A stretch of 64,000 nucleotides of DNA from Brevundimonas subvibrioides. GTDB lineage: Bacteria; Pseudomonadota; Alphaproteobacteria; Caulobacterales; Caulobacteraceae. The notes beneath the pieces are model-generated. The model ran no database searches. It was given only the letters and a program-made list of their open reading frames with translations, and had not been told where the DNA came from. Made by a program: the position numbers and the translations under genes. Where the stretch lies: positions 124,001 through 188,000 of the forward strand of contig NCEB01000007.1 of NCBI GenBank assembly GCA_002280475.1, given 5' to 3'. Position 1 is the stretch's first letter, and every line of letters starts with the position of its first letter. Positions 18,358 through 27,451 of the stretch are shown in pieces.

Positions 18358-19355
18358 CTTTCTACCGTCACCACCACCTTGCCCATCACCGTCCGGTCCG
18401 ACAGGGCCTGGATCGCCTCGTGGGCGCGCTCCAGCGGGAAGGTGCGGCTCACGCGCGGCTTGATCTTCCTGTCGGCCCACATCTGCATCAGATCGGCCAT
18501 GTTCGCCTTGTGCCCCGCCGGATCGCGCGCGACGGCCGCGCCCCAGAACACACCGACCACCGACACCGACTTCAGCAGGGTGAGATTGAGCGGAAACGAC
18601 GGGATCCCTGCCGGGAAGCCGATCACCAGATACCGTCCGCACCAGTCCATCGCCCTCAGCGCCGGTTCGGCATAGTCGCCGCCCACGCCGTCGAACACCA
18701 CGTCGGGCCCGTCGCGGCCCGAGGCCAGCTTCAGCTCGCCCGACAGCTCCTTCTGGGCCTGCTTGTCCATCGCGCCCGACGGATAGATCAGCCCGTTGTC
18801 GGCCCCCAGCTCCAGCGCGAACTGCACCTTGTCGTTGGTCGAGGCCGCCGCGATGACGTGCGCCCCCATGGCCTTGCCCAGTTCGACCGCCGCCGCGCCC
18901 ACGCCGCCGGCCGCCCCCAGCACCAGCAGCGCCTCGCCCGCCTTCAGGCCCGCCCGGTCCTTCAGCGCGTAGTAGGATGTGCCATAGGTCAGCACCAGCG
19001 CCGCCGCCTCCTCGAAGCCCATGCCGTCGGGCATCTTGATGACGCTGTCGGCGCGCACCGCGATCCGCTCGACCAGCCCGCCCCATCCCGGCACGGCGAT
19101 GACCCGGTCGCCCTTGAACAGGCCCTTCACGCCTTCGCCCACCGCCTCGATCACCCCCGCGACCTCGCCGCCGGGAGCGAAGGGACGCTCCGGCCGGAAC
19201 TGGTATCTGTCCTCGATGATCAATGTGTCGGGGAAGTTGATGCCCACCGCCTTGACCTCGATCACCACCTCGCCCGCCCTGGGCGTGGGGTCCAGGATGT
19301 CCTCCACGACGAGCGACGAGGGACCACCGACGGTTTTCGACAAGACTGCGCGCAT
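18354..19355 (-). CDS. NADPH:quinone oxidoreductase family protein
   Basis: This 333-residue zinc-free medium-chain reductase of the QOR type probably reduces quinones or enoyl compounds with NADPH. GINFPDTLIIEDRYQFRPERPFAPGGEVAG (about 39-68) is the QOR signature. LGAAGGVGAAAVELGKAMGA is the nucleotide loop. The C-terminal GKVVVTVE strand is typical. The start at 19355 was chosen because the ATG follows a purine-rich stretch and MRAVLSK matches the family; the longer frame would enter a palindromic repeat. It is divergent from the asparaginase-like gene. Confidence 0.88.
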   Translation of the reverse strand: MRAVLSKTVGGPSSLVVEDILDPTPRAGEVVIEVKAVGINFPDTLIIEDRYQFRPERPFAPGGEVAGVIEAVGEGVKGLFKGDRVIAVPGWGGLVERIAVRADSVIKMPDGMGFEEAAALVLTYGTSYYALKDRAGLKAGEALLVLGAAGGVGAAAVELGKAMGAHVIAAASTNDKVQFALELGADNGLIYPSGAMDKQAQKELSGELKLASGRDGPDVVFDGVGGDYAEPALRAMDWCGRYLVIGFPAGIPSFPLNLTLLKSVSVVGVFWGAAVARDPAGHKANMADLMQMWADRKIKPRVSRTFPLERAHEAIQALSDRTVMGKVVVTVES

Positions 19356-19385
19356 GAAGATATCCCCGATGCCGCCCCACATCTT

Positions 19386-19543
19386 CCGTGCACCCCGGCG
19401 AAGGCCGGGGTCCAGATCCAGATCCGCTGGATCGGGCGGCGCTTTCACGCGATATCCCAGCCGCCTTCATCTGTCATCTGGACCCCGGACGAAGTTCATC
19501 CTCGGGCTGGCCTCTGGCCAGACCCGGGGGCCGGGGTGCACGG
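19386..19543. repeat. Nested inverted repeat CACCCCGG/GGTCCAG family
   Basis: Two perfect 13-bp inverted pairs are nested. CCGTGCACCCCGG (19386-19398) pairs with 19531-19543, and CCGGGGTCCAGAT (19405-19417) pairs with 19476-19488. The composite motif is a familiar intergenic repeat of Caulobacterales and related bacteria. It fills most of the divergent promoter region between the quinone reductase and the isoaspartyl peptidase. Confidence 0.8.
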
Positions 19544-19577
19544 TGAAAAGAAAAAGCTTGAGCCCGGAGAGACGACC

Positions 19578-20474
19578 ATGGCCGCCCCCGCCCTCATCCT
19601 GCACGGCGGCGCCGGCGCGCGCCGCTCCCGCGACTATTCCGCCGAGATCGTCCACATGCGCCAGGTGGTCGATACCATCGCCGCCCGCCTTAACGACGGC
19701 CTGTCCGCCCTCGACGCCGTGGTCGAGGCGGTGGCCCTGCTGGAGGCGTCCGGCCTCTATGTCGCCGGGCGCGGCTCCTCGCCCAATCTCGCGGGCGAGT
19801 ACGAACTGGACGCCAGCCTGATGGACGGCCGGACCCGCCGCGCGGGCGCCGTCGCCGCGCTGCAAGGCTATCGCAGCCCCATCCGCGTCGCCCGCGCCGT
19901 GATGGACCACACGCCCCACGTCCTGCTCGCCGGCTCCGGCGCCGCCCGCTTCGCCGCCGAACAGGGCCTCGAGCCCATCGACGACCCGGACACCTGGTTC
20001 ACCCGCGCCGGCCAGGGCGAGGACAATCATCCTCCGGGGCACCCGCCCGGCAAAGCCTCCGCCCTCTCTCACGGCACCGTCGGCTGCTGCGCGCTGGACA
20101 TCCACGGCCGCCTCGCCGCCGCCACCTCGACCGGCGGCGTCTTCGGAAAGCGGCCCGGCCGGGTGGGCGACACCCCCCTCCCCGCCGCCGGGGTCTGGGC
20201 CGACGACGGCGTCGCCGTCTCTTCGACGGGGCAGGGCGAGTATTTCATCCGCACCGCCGCCGCCGCCCGCGTCGGCTGGGCGGTCGAGGGCGGCGCTCCC
20301 CTCGATCAGGCCGCCCGCGCGGCCATCGACGGCATCGGCGCGCTGGGCGGCGACGGCGGCCTGATCGCTCTGGACCGCCACGGCCGCCACGCCGACCCCT
20401 TCAACAGCCAGGGCATGAAGCGTGCCTGGCTATCCCCCGACGGCGCCGTCGGGGTGGACGTATTCGGCCGCTGA
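19578..20474 (+). CDS. Isoaspartyl peptidase / L-asparaginase (Ntn hydrolase)
   Basis: This 298-residue plant-type asparaginase cleaves isoaspartyl dipeptides and asparagine. It should autoprocess at the Gly-Thr bond of SHGTVGCCALD, making T167 the new N-terminal nucleophile. LHGGAGA (8-14), GRGSSPN (65-70) and the ATSTGGVFGKRPGRVGD substrate loop (182-198) are intact. GGAGA lies 7 bp before the ATG. Its last 45 bp overlap the convergent helix-turn-helix gene that begins the accessory island. Confidence 0.9.
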   Translation: MAAPALILHGGAGARRSRDYSAEIVHMRQVVDTIAARLNDGLSALDAVVEAVALLEASGLYVAGRGSSPNLAGEYELDASLMDGRTRRAGAVAALQGYRSPIRVARAVMDHTPHVLLAGSGAARFAAEQGLEPIDDPDTWFTRAGQGEDNHPPGHPPGKASALSHGTVGCCALDIHGRLAAATSTGGVFGKRPGRVGDTPLPAAGVWADDGVAVSSTGQGEYFIRTAAAARVGWAVEGGAPLDQAARAAIDGIGALGGDGGLIALDRHGRHADPFNSQGMKRAWLSPDGAVGVDVFGR

Positions 20475-21050
20475 GGCCAGGTCGCCGGCGGCCACCGCCG
20501 CCTCGATCGCGCGCAACCGGTCCAGCTCGGACAGGATGACCTCCAGCGCCGCCTGCTCCTGAGGCGAAGACCCCCGCGCCTCCTCCTGCATCGCCGGCTG
20601 GGCCGCCAGCCGCGCATAGGTCTCCGCCAGCCCGGCCAGAGCCTTCGCCTCGGCCCAAAGCCGCCCCTTCATCGCCCGCCCGGATGCCAGGGTCGCGACC
20701 TGCGCCAGGGCGGCGGGGTCGGCGGCGTCCCCGTCCATCTCGATTCCGGAAAACAGCCGCGCCGCCACCGCCTCGGGCGCATTGCGCCGCGCCTCTTCCA
20801 GCTCCGCCTCGCGGGCCAGCGCCTGCCCGATCGCCTGGGCGTCGCCCCAGTCGCGCTTGGTCGCCCCATGCTGGGTCACGCGCTTTCGGACCGCATGCTC
20901 CGACACCCGCCACTTGCGCGCCAGAAAGGGCGCCGTCGCCCCTTCCCGATACTCCTTGACGATCAGCTCCCACGTCTCGGTCGACAGCCGATAGTGGGCG
21001 GGCCGGTCGGCGGCGGGCGGTGTGGGCGGCAGGGTCGGGTTCATGGTCAT
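20430..21050 (-). CDS. Helix-turn-helix protein of unknown role
   Basis: This 206-residue protein has a clear resolvase/terminase-small-subunit-like helix-turn-helix at about residues 25-60 (WELIVKEYREGATAPFLARKWRVSEHAVRKRVTQHG). A long Ala/Glu-rich helical region follows. Phage terminase small subunits and simple DNA-binding regulators both look like this; no phage genes adjoin, so I leave it open. The start at 21050 (MTMNP) has a G-rich upstream; 21044 is an alternative. The 3' end overlaps the isoaspartyl peptidase by 45 bp on the opposite strand, and it lies 121 bp from the restriction endonuclease gene. Confidence 0.65.
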   Translation of the reverse strand: MTMNPTLPPTPPAADRPAHYRLSTETWELIVKEYREGATAPFLARKWRVSEHAVRKRVTQHGATKRDWGDAQAIGQALAREAELEEARRNAPEAVAARLFSGIEMDGDAADPAALAQVATLASGRAMKGRLWAEAKALAGLAETYARLAAQPAMQEEARGSSPQEQAALEVILSELDRLRAIEAAVAAGDLASAAEYVHPDGAVGG

Positions 21051-21171
21051 GCGCCCCAGTCTGACACCACCGCCCATGCGGGCGCGTTCAGCCCGCCTCG
21101 TCAGGCGCGGCCGTTGATCCCACAGGCGAAATCGGCCCGAGCTTGGAGGATAGGCGAGAACAGCGAACGCC

Positions 21172-21792
21172 TCAGTCGTCCCCCTCGCCCTCCGGCGCAA
21201 GCGGCACGGCCTTGCCGGCCAGATAATCCCGCACCCGTTGCTCGAAGACCTCGACCCCCAGCGGATGCGCCGCCAGCATCTCGGCGAAGGTCCGCCCCGG
21301 ATGCAGCACGTCCCACGGCGAGCGAAACTGCGTCGCCCGCCGCGCGCCCGGCGTCTTGTTGCCGAACCCGTCGATAACGACGTTCCAGACGGGCTGGAAG
21401 CTCTCGATCAGCATGTTCTCGCCCAGCGGAATCCAGATGTCGTCGACCACCAGGGCCCGGACCTTGAAGTCGCCCGACTCCAGATTCGTCGCCTGCTGGA
21501 TCGAGCTGGCGTGCTGGCCCAGCCGGTCGCGCAGGGCCCGCTCCACGCCGGCGTTGGCCCCCAAGCCGCCCTTCCGCCCGCCCTTGGGAATGGCCTTGCC
21601 GACATAGATCGGCCGCCCGCCATCGGTGATCGGCGCATAGGCCGCAAACGGCCCGAAATAGTAGATCGCATAGACCCCCGCGCCGCTCAGGTCGCCAAGC
21701 TCCCCGAACCCCGCCATCGGCCGCCCCAGCAGCTCGACCTCGATGCTGCGTGCCAAGTTCAGCTTGTCCAGCGGATTGTACGGCTCCGTCAC
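21172..21792 (-). CDS. Eco29kI-family restriction endonuclease (GIY-YIG)
   Basis: This 206-residue protein matches the Eco29kI type of GIY-YIG restriction enzymes, which cut CCGCGG. GVYAIYYFG (about 40-48) and PIYVGKAIPKGGRKG (about 62-76) are the GIY and YIG strands, followed by a conserved Arg helix (LRDRLGQHASSI) and the metal-binding Glu in ENMLIESFQPVWN. The length is close to Eco29kI. It starts with GTG that overlaps the methyltransferase stop (GTGA), so translation is coupled. Specificity is inferred from the family and needs testing. Confidence 0.87.
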   Translation of the reverse strand: MTEPYNPLDKLNLARSIEVELLGRPMAGFGELGDLSGAGVYAIYYFGPFAAYAPITDGGRPIYVGKAIPKGGRKGGLGANAGVERALRDRLGQHASSIQQATNLESGDFKVRALVVDDIWIPLGENMLIESFQPVWNVVIDGFGNKTPGARRATQFRSPWDVLHPGRTFAEMLAAHPLGVEVFEQRVRDYLAGKAVPLAPEGEGDD

Positions 21793-22967
21793 GCCGCGAA
21801 CCTCAACCGCCGCGCCACGTCCCGCCCCACCATCTCCGCCAGCCTCACCGGCACCGCGTTCCCCAGCTGCCGCATCGTCTCCGTCCACGACCCGTGGAAC
21901 ACATAATCGTCGGGAAAGGTCTGCAGCCGCGCGCTTTCGCGCACCGTGAAGTACCGCACCTCGCCCGTCGGCTTCCTCAGCATGTTCTCCCCGCCCGGCA
22001 CCCCGTGCACCCCGGCCTTCAGGGTCTTGGCCGGCTCGTCCAGCGGACTGCCCGTGTGCCCCGGATAGCTCCTCGCTCCCGCCTGGAACCGGTGGTTGGC
22101 CACCGCTCGCGCCCTGACCGTATCATGCTCGGGATCGGGCAGGTCGTGGATCGCGTCGCGCACCGTCTTCCACGCCTCGCCGACCGGCCGCGCCTCCATC
22201 CGCGCCGCCCGCGCGGTCAGGGCCTCGTTCTCCGGCCGGTCCTTCCGCGCCACCCGATGCCGGTCCCAGTACGACCCGTCCCGGTACTGGTCCCAGATCA
22301 GGGCCTCGGCCGAATGGGTCTGGATCGGGAAGCTCCACTCCAGGTCCAAGTCGTCACGGAAGCCGACGAACAGCACCCGCTCGCGCTTCTGCGGCACCCC
22401 GTGGTTTGCGGCGTTCAACAGCCGCGTCACCAGCCGATAGTTCAGCCCGCCCTTCGCCCCCGATGTGTGGTGCTGCTCCAACCGCGCCAGGTGATCGGCC
22501 CAGTCCTCGTCCGCCCGCGCCGTCACCTCGGGGTGGCGCATCTGCAGCTGGATGTACTGGAAATAGTTCTGGAAGCTGGCCCGCGTCAGCCCCTTCACAT
22601 TCTCGAACACGAAGGCCTTGGGCCGCGCCTCGCGCACCGCGCGGATCGCCTGGGGGAACATGTCGCGCGCGTCGTCATAGGCCTTGTGCTTGCCGCCCAT
22701 CGAAAACGGCTGGCACGGTGGCCCGCCCGAGATCAGGTCCAGCTTGCCTTCGTGCACGCCGAAATCCACCGTCCGCACGTCGCCCTGTTCCAGCGGCCAG
22801 TGGGCCACGACCGATCCGGCCCGCCTCTGGTTCTCGCGGATGGTGTCGCAGGCATAGACGTCGCGTTCGACCACCTGGACCGGATGGAAGCCGGCCCGGT
22901 GCAGCCCGATGCCCAGGCCGCCGGCGCCGGCGAACAGTTCGATGGATCGCATGGTCGCTCCGCTCAT
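21789..22967 (-). CDS. DNA cytosine-C5 methyltransferase
   Basis: This 392-residue enzyme methylates C5 of cytosine within a short DNA site, protecting it from the partner endonuclease. Motif I FAGAGGLGIG (12-21), motif IV GGPPCQPFS with C85, motif VI FENVKG (121-126), motif VIII QKRERV, the RESARLQTFPDDY motif and the final GNAVPVRLAE are all present. The variable target-recognition region lies at about 200-330. The start overlaps the vsr stop (ATGA at 22964-22967), and the stop overlaps the endonuclease start. M6 is an alternative start. Confidence 0.93.
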   Translation of the reverse strand: MSGATMRSIELFAGAGGLGIGLHRAGFHPVQVVERDVYACDTIRENQRRAGSVVAHWPLEQGDVRTVDFGVHEGKLDLISGGPPCQPFSMGGKHKAYDDARDMFPQAIRAVREARPKAFVFENVKGLTRASFQNYFQYIQLQMRHPEVTARADEDWADHLARLEQHHTSGAKGGLNYRLVTRLLNAANHGVPQKRERVLFVGFRDDLDLEWSFPIQTHSAEALIWDQYRDGSYWDRHRVARKDRPENEALTARAARMEARPVGEAWKTVRDAIHDLPDPEHDTVRARAVANHRFQAGARSYPGHTGSPLDEPAKTLKAGVHGVPGGENMLRKPTGEVRYFTVRESARLQTFPDDYVFHGSWTETMRQLGNAVPVRLAEMVGRDVARRLRFAA

Positions 22968-23377
22968 GCGCCCAAGAATGTTCTAATTCTGTTCTCGAGT
23001 GAACCCATGTCGCGCAGCTCGCATTCCCAGATCGTCATCACGTCCCACCCTGCCTCGGCCAGGGCGGCTTCCTTCCGCAGATCGCGCACCCGGTTCCCCT
23101 CCAGCTTGGGTCCCCAATAGTCCTGCCGCGATTTGGGCATCCGCGCCAGACGACAGCCGGGGTCCGGATGCCGATGCCAGAAACAGCCGTGCACGAAGAT
23201 GACCCTGCGCCGTCCGGGAAAGACGAGGTCGGGCGTCCCGGGCAGGTCGCGACGATGCAGACGGAAGCGATAGCCCAAGCCGTGGATCAGGCGGCGGACG
23301 GCGAGCTCAGGGCCGGTGTTCTTTCCGCGAACGCGGGACATGCGTTCGGAGCGTGCTGCGGTCGTAAGCGAGTCCAT
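22964..23377 (-). CDS. vsr: Very short patch repair endonuclease (Vsr)
   Basis: This 137-residue Vsr nicks beside T:G mismatches produced when 5-methylcytosine deaminates. The opening SERMSRVRGKNTGPELAVRRL (10-30) is the family signature. The catalytic D50 in PGTPD, H63 and C65 in FVHGCFWHRH, and a later Cys at about 75 for the zinc site are visible. The start at 23377 gives the standard N terminus. It is the first gene of the vsr-methyltransferase-endonuclease operon; the paired methyltransferase presumably defines the sites that need repair. Confidence 0.92.
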   Translation of the reverse strand: MDSLTTAARSERMSRVRGKNTGPELAVRRLIHGLGYRFRLHRRDLPGTPDLVFPGRRRVIFVHGCFWHRHPDPGCRLARMPKSRQDYWGPKLEGNRVRDLRKEAALAEAGWDVMTIWECELRDMGSLENRIRTFLGA

Positions 23378-23508
23378 CGACAGATAACGCCGAAAACAGG
23401 AATCCTGCGTGCGTCGCAATGCGCCGAGGGCTTCTTTCGAACCCATGGATGTCGCGACCGAATCGGGCGCCTTTGGGTTGTCTATTTTGGTCGTGCTCGG
23501 AGAGTGTC

Positions 23509-25615
23509 ATGAACGATATAACATCGGGTGGCTTCTATGAACGGCTTAAGGCCGCGCGCCTCGCCTCCGGCTCAGCCGAAGGCACCGAACTCGAAGCCTG
23601 TGTGCAGAACACTGTCCAAGCCCTGTTGTCGTCCGAGACAGACGGACGACGCCCCGGAATGCTGCTTGGGAAAATCCAATCGGGTAAGACGCGCGCTTTC
23701 CTTGGGATTGTTGCTTCTGCCTTTGACAACGGATTCGATGTTGCCGTTGTACTTACGAAATGTACCAAGACACTAGCCCAGCAAACCGTAAACCGCATTT
23801 CAACAGAGTACAAAGAATTCAGAGACGCTGAGGAGCTCGCGGTTTACGACATTATGAATGTCCCTAATCTTACAGATTGGGAAATCGACGGCCATAAGCT
23901 CATATTTGTTGCCAAAAAAGAAGCCAACAATATGAAGCGTCTTCTTAAATTATTCTCTGAAACTCACCCCAAATTGGGAAGTAAGCGCGTCATGATCGTG
24001 GATGATGAGGCTGATTTCGCCTCAATCCGATTCCATGAGCGATATCGCCGCCACTCCATACTCACTGTATCTTCAACCGGACGAATACGAACCCGCTCCG
24101 GGCAAGAATTTCACATTTGAACCAAAACGGCCCGCGTTTACACAACTTGTTCCAATTCATGACAGCTACGTCGGTGGAGACGAATACTTTGGGCAACATG
24201 ATGAAGATGCCCCGGAGTTTTATCTCTGGCACGAGGTGCAAGAGGAGGAACTCACAGCCCTCAAAAAAGAAGATCGCAGGCGAATTCGGTCCGACGAGGC
24301 CCTGACCTGCAAAAGGACAGAGGCCTTACGACACGCAATTGTGGGGTTCGTGACAGCATCGGTGATTCGGCGAATGCAGCAGGCGGAAGCGGGCGATGCG
24401 CTAAAGCGATACTCAATGATCGTCCACGTCGAGACCGCTCGCGCTTCCCATGCTTGGCAGCACACAGTCTCCAAGGAAATCATCACAGGTATGGGCGATG
24501 CCGCGAAGTCGGGAGACGCCATATTCTCTGACTTGGTAGGGAGGGCCATCGACGACTTGTCTCGATCTATCGACGCCGGGGATTATCAGCTCCCACTTAG
24601 GGAACAAGTCATAATTAAAGTCAGAGAAGCCTTTCTGAAGGGTGGAGTAGTTACAGAAAGAGTCAACTCAGACAACGATGTCCAAGCGCTCTTAGATGAA
24701 AACGCTGAGCTAAAGCTGCGGACGCCGTTCAACGTGTTTATCGGAGGGCAGATTCTGGATAGGGGCATAACTGTCCCCAACCTACTGACGTTCTTCTATG
24801 GAAGATCACCAAAAAAAATGCAGCAAGACACTGTGCTCCAGCACGCGCGTATGTACGGCGCAAGGCCTCGCGCTGACCTTGCTGTAAGCCGGTTTTATAC
24901 GACAGCTTCGAATTTCATCGCGCTTCGCCGAATCCACGAGTTCGACGCAGCGCTGCGCCATGCATTTGTGGTCGGCGCACATGAGCGAGGCGTGGCTTTC
25001 GTGATGAAGGATTCCAACGCACGTATCGTGCCCTGTGCGCCAAGTAAGATACTTGTTTCGAATATAGTCGCGTTGCGTCCAAACGGCGCGCTCGTGCCGT
25101 TTGGCTTTCAAACCAAGTCAAAGTCGGCCTTGGCAAAAATTGATGGAGCGGTATCAAAGCTTATCCCGTCAGACGCACTAAATGGATTGGGTCAGCCAGT
25201 AGAAATTGACTGCGAAGTAGCGGTTGGAATTCTCGACCTTCTCGAAAATGCGTTCGACTTTGAGACCGGGTACGAGTTCGACTGGGAGGCAGCGAGGGCG
25301 GCGATCGAGTATTATTCTCGGATAACCACTCCAGAACCGAAGCGGGGAAAATGCTGGCTTTTTGCCGGCACGGGCCGCGAATTGAGTAGGAAACGGGCAA
25401 GCGGCCGCTTCTCAGATGCCCCACTGTCCTATCAAGAGCGGACGGCCTTCCGCACGTTGCCAGGCTCGCTGCCAGTTCTTGCTGTTCTGCAACAGGAGGG
25501 GGGCGAGGACGCTGGCTGGCGCGGTGCGCCGTTTTGGTGGCCAGTCATCGTAGCGCCAGCGAAATCGATGCCGAGCATTTTTGCGACATCTGTCCGCGAC
25601 GACCCTGACGACTAG
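23509..25615 (+). pseudogene. Z1-domain ATPase, split by an internal deletion/frameshift
   Basis: The first part (23509-24120, 203 residues) has Walker A GKIQSGKT (54-61) and Walker B VDDEADFAS (164-172). The second part, in the +1 frame from about 24035 to 25615, begins ATPYSLYLQPDEYEP and carries the Z1 signature GGQILDRGITVPNLLTFFYG. Intact relatives place roughly 30-40 residues between DDEADFASIRF and TATPYS; these are missing here and the frame changes near 24030-24050. Base composition is visibly lower in GC than the flanks, suggesting transfer. CGGAGAG precedes the ATG. Z1 proteins occur beside methyltransferases and Vsr nucleases in defence loci. It is either a decayed gene or an assembly error. 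Confidence 0.8.
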
Positions 25616-25638
25616 ACCATGGTCCTCTTGCTGGCCCC

Positions 25639-27243
25639 TCAATCCTCATCCATCTTCAGCGCCGCGATGAACGCTTCCTGCGGGATCTCGACCTTGCCGA
25701 ACTGGCGCATGCGCTTCTTGCCGGCCTTCTGCTTCTCCAGCAGCTTTTTCTTGCGCGTCGCGTCGCCGCCGTAGCATTTGGACGTCACGTCCTTCCTCAG
25801 CGCGCGCACGGTCTCGCGGGCGATGATCTTGCCGCCGATGGCGGCCTGGATCGGGATGACGAACATGTGGGGCGGGATCAGCTCCTTCATCTTCTCGACC
25901 GCTCGTAATCGAAGCTGGCATAGCCCTTCGAGATCGACTTCAGCCGGTCGTAGAAGTCGAAGACGACCTCGTTCAGCGGCAGCTCATAGACCACCAGCGC
26001 CCGCGTGCCGACGTAGCTGAGCTCGATCTGGCTGCCGCGCCGGTCCTGGCACAGCTTGATGACGCCGCCCAGGTACTCGTCGGGCGTCAGGATGGTGGCC
26101 TTGATCCACGGCTCGCTGATGGTCTCGATCTGCATCACGTCGGGCAGGTCGGCGGGGTTGTGCAGATCGATCTCGGTGCCGTCGCGCTTGCCGATCTTGT
26201 AGACGACCGAGGGGGCCGTCGCGATCAGGTCCAGGTTGAACTCGCGGCTCAGGCGCTCCTGGATGATCTCCAGATGCAGCAGACCGAGGAAGCCGCAGCG
26301 GAAGCCGAAGCCGAGCGCGGCGCTGGATTCCATCTCGAAGGTGAAGGAGGCGTCGTTCAGCCGCAGCTTGCCGATGGCGGCGCGCAGGTCCTCGAAATCG
26401 GCGGCGTCGACCGGGAACAGGCCGCAGAAGACCACGGACTGCACGTCCTTGAACCCTTTCAGGGGCTCGGCCGTGGGGCGTTTCTCGTCGGTGATGGTGT
26501 CGCCGACGGCGGCCTGGGCCACCTCCTTGATCTGGGCGGTGATGAAGCCGACCTCGCCGGGGCCCAGCTGGTCCACGGGGGTGTTCTTGGGCAGGAAGAC
26601 GCCGACCCGGTCGACCAGATGGGTGGTGCCGTGCTGCATCATCTTGATGCGCTGGCCGGCCTTCAGCACGCCGTCGAACACCCGCACCAGCAGGACGACG
26701 CCCAGGTAGGGGTCGTACCAGGCGTCGACCAGCATGGCCTTCAGGGGGGCGTCGGGGTCGCCCTTGGGGGCCGGCAGGCGGGTGACGATGGCCTCCAGCA
26801 CCTCCTCGATGCCGATGCCGGACTTGGCGCTGGCCAGCACCGCGTCCGACGCGTCGATGCCGATCACGTCCTCGATCTGCTGGCGGACCCGGTCGGGCTC
26901 GGCGGCGGGCAGGTCGATCTTGTTGAGGACCGGCACGATCTCGTGGTTGTTGTCGATGGCCTGGTAGACATTGGCCAGGGTCTGGGCCTCGACCCCCTGC
27001 GACGCGTCCACGACCAGCAAAGAGCCCTCGCACGCCGCCAGCGACCGGCTGACCCGTCTGCGCCTTGATCGTGATCCCCCGCTCCTTCTCGATCTCCATC
27101 GAGTCCAAAACCTGAGCGCTCATCTCCCGCGCAGTCAGGCCGCCGGTAAACTGAATCAGTCTGTCGGACAGGGTCGATTTGCCGTGGTCGATATGGGCGA
27201 CCACCGAAAAATTCCGGATGCGTTCAGTGGGGGGTGTCGTCAT
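25639..27243 (-). pseudogene. lepA: Elongation factor 4 (LepA), broken by two internal deletions
   Basis: LepA back-translocates ribosomes and aids ribosome assembly. The reading runs leftward from ATG 27243 through the P-loop [14 protein letters not shown] and [10 protein letters not shown]. At about 27054 the frame shifts and resumes at [18 protein letters not shown], losing some 29 residues that include the DTPGH GTPase motif. The second frame runs to GYASFDYE near 25902, where about 42 residues are missing. A third frame gives [16 protein letters not shown] to KMDED at 25639. All remaining segments are highly conserved, with no other decay. Recent mutation or a sequence/assembly artefact both fit. 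Confidence 0.85.
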
Positions 27244-27320
27244 GGTGCGGCGCGGTTAGCATGGTGGTGGCCGTGCGCCAACGCGGCGAACAGGTCCGGG
27301 ACGATTGGCCCACGCCAGGC

Positions 27321-27342
27321 CTCATTACTTCGTCGTAATGAG
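27321..27342. promoter_or_regulatory. Perfect 8-bp dyad upstream of the RND efflux operon
   Basis: CTCATTAC (27321-27328) and GTAATGAG (27335-27342) are perfect inverted arms separated by TTCGTC. It lies 110 bp upstream of the membrane-fusion gene and 78 bp from the lepA start, in the shared divergent region. Its size and placement fit a TetR- or MarR-type operator. No regulator gene adjoins. Confidence 0.5.
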
Positions 27343-27451
27343 AGCTGCCGCGTTTGAGCCAAGGGACGTAACGCGGTATGAGGCCGCGCCGGTCATCCGG
27401 TGATGACATCGTGGCGCTCCCTCGCCACGCTCCAGAACAACAGGACCGCCC

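Noticed and set aside
24002..24120. Programmed ribosomal frameshift in the Z1 gene
   Set aside because: A linker of 30 or more residues is missing, so shifting frame would not rebuild the normal protein, and no slippery run is evident at the junction.
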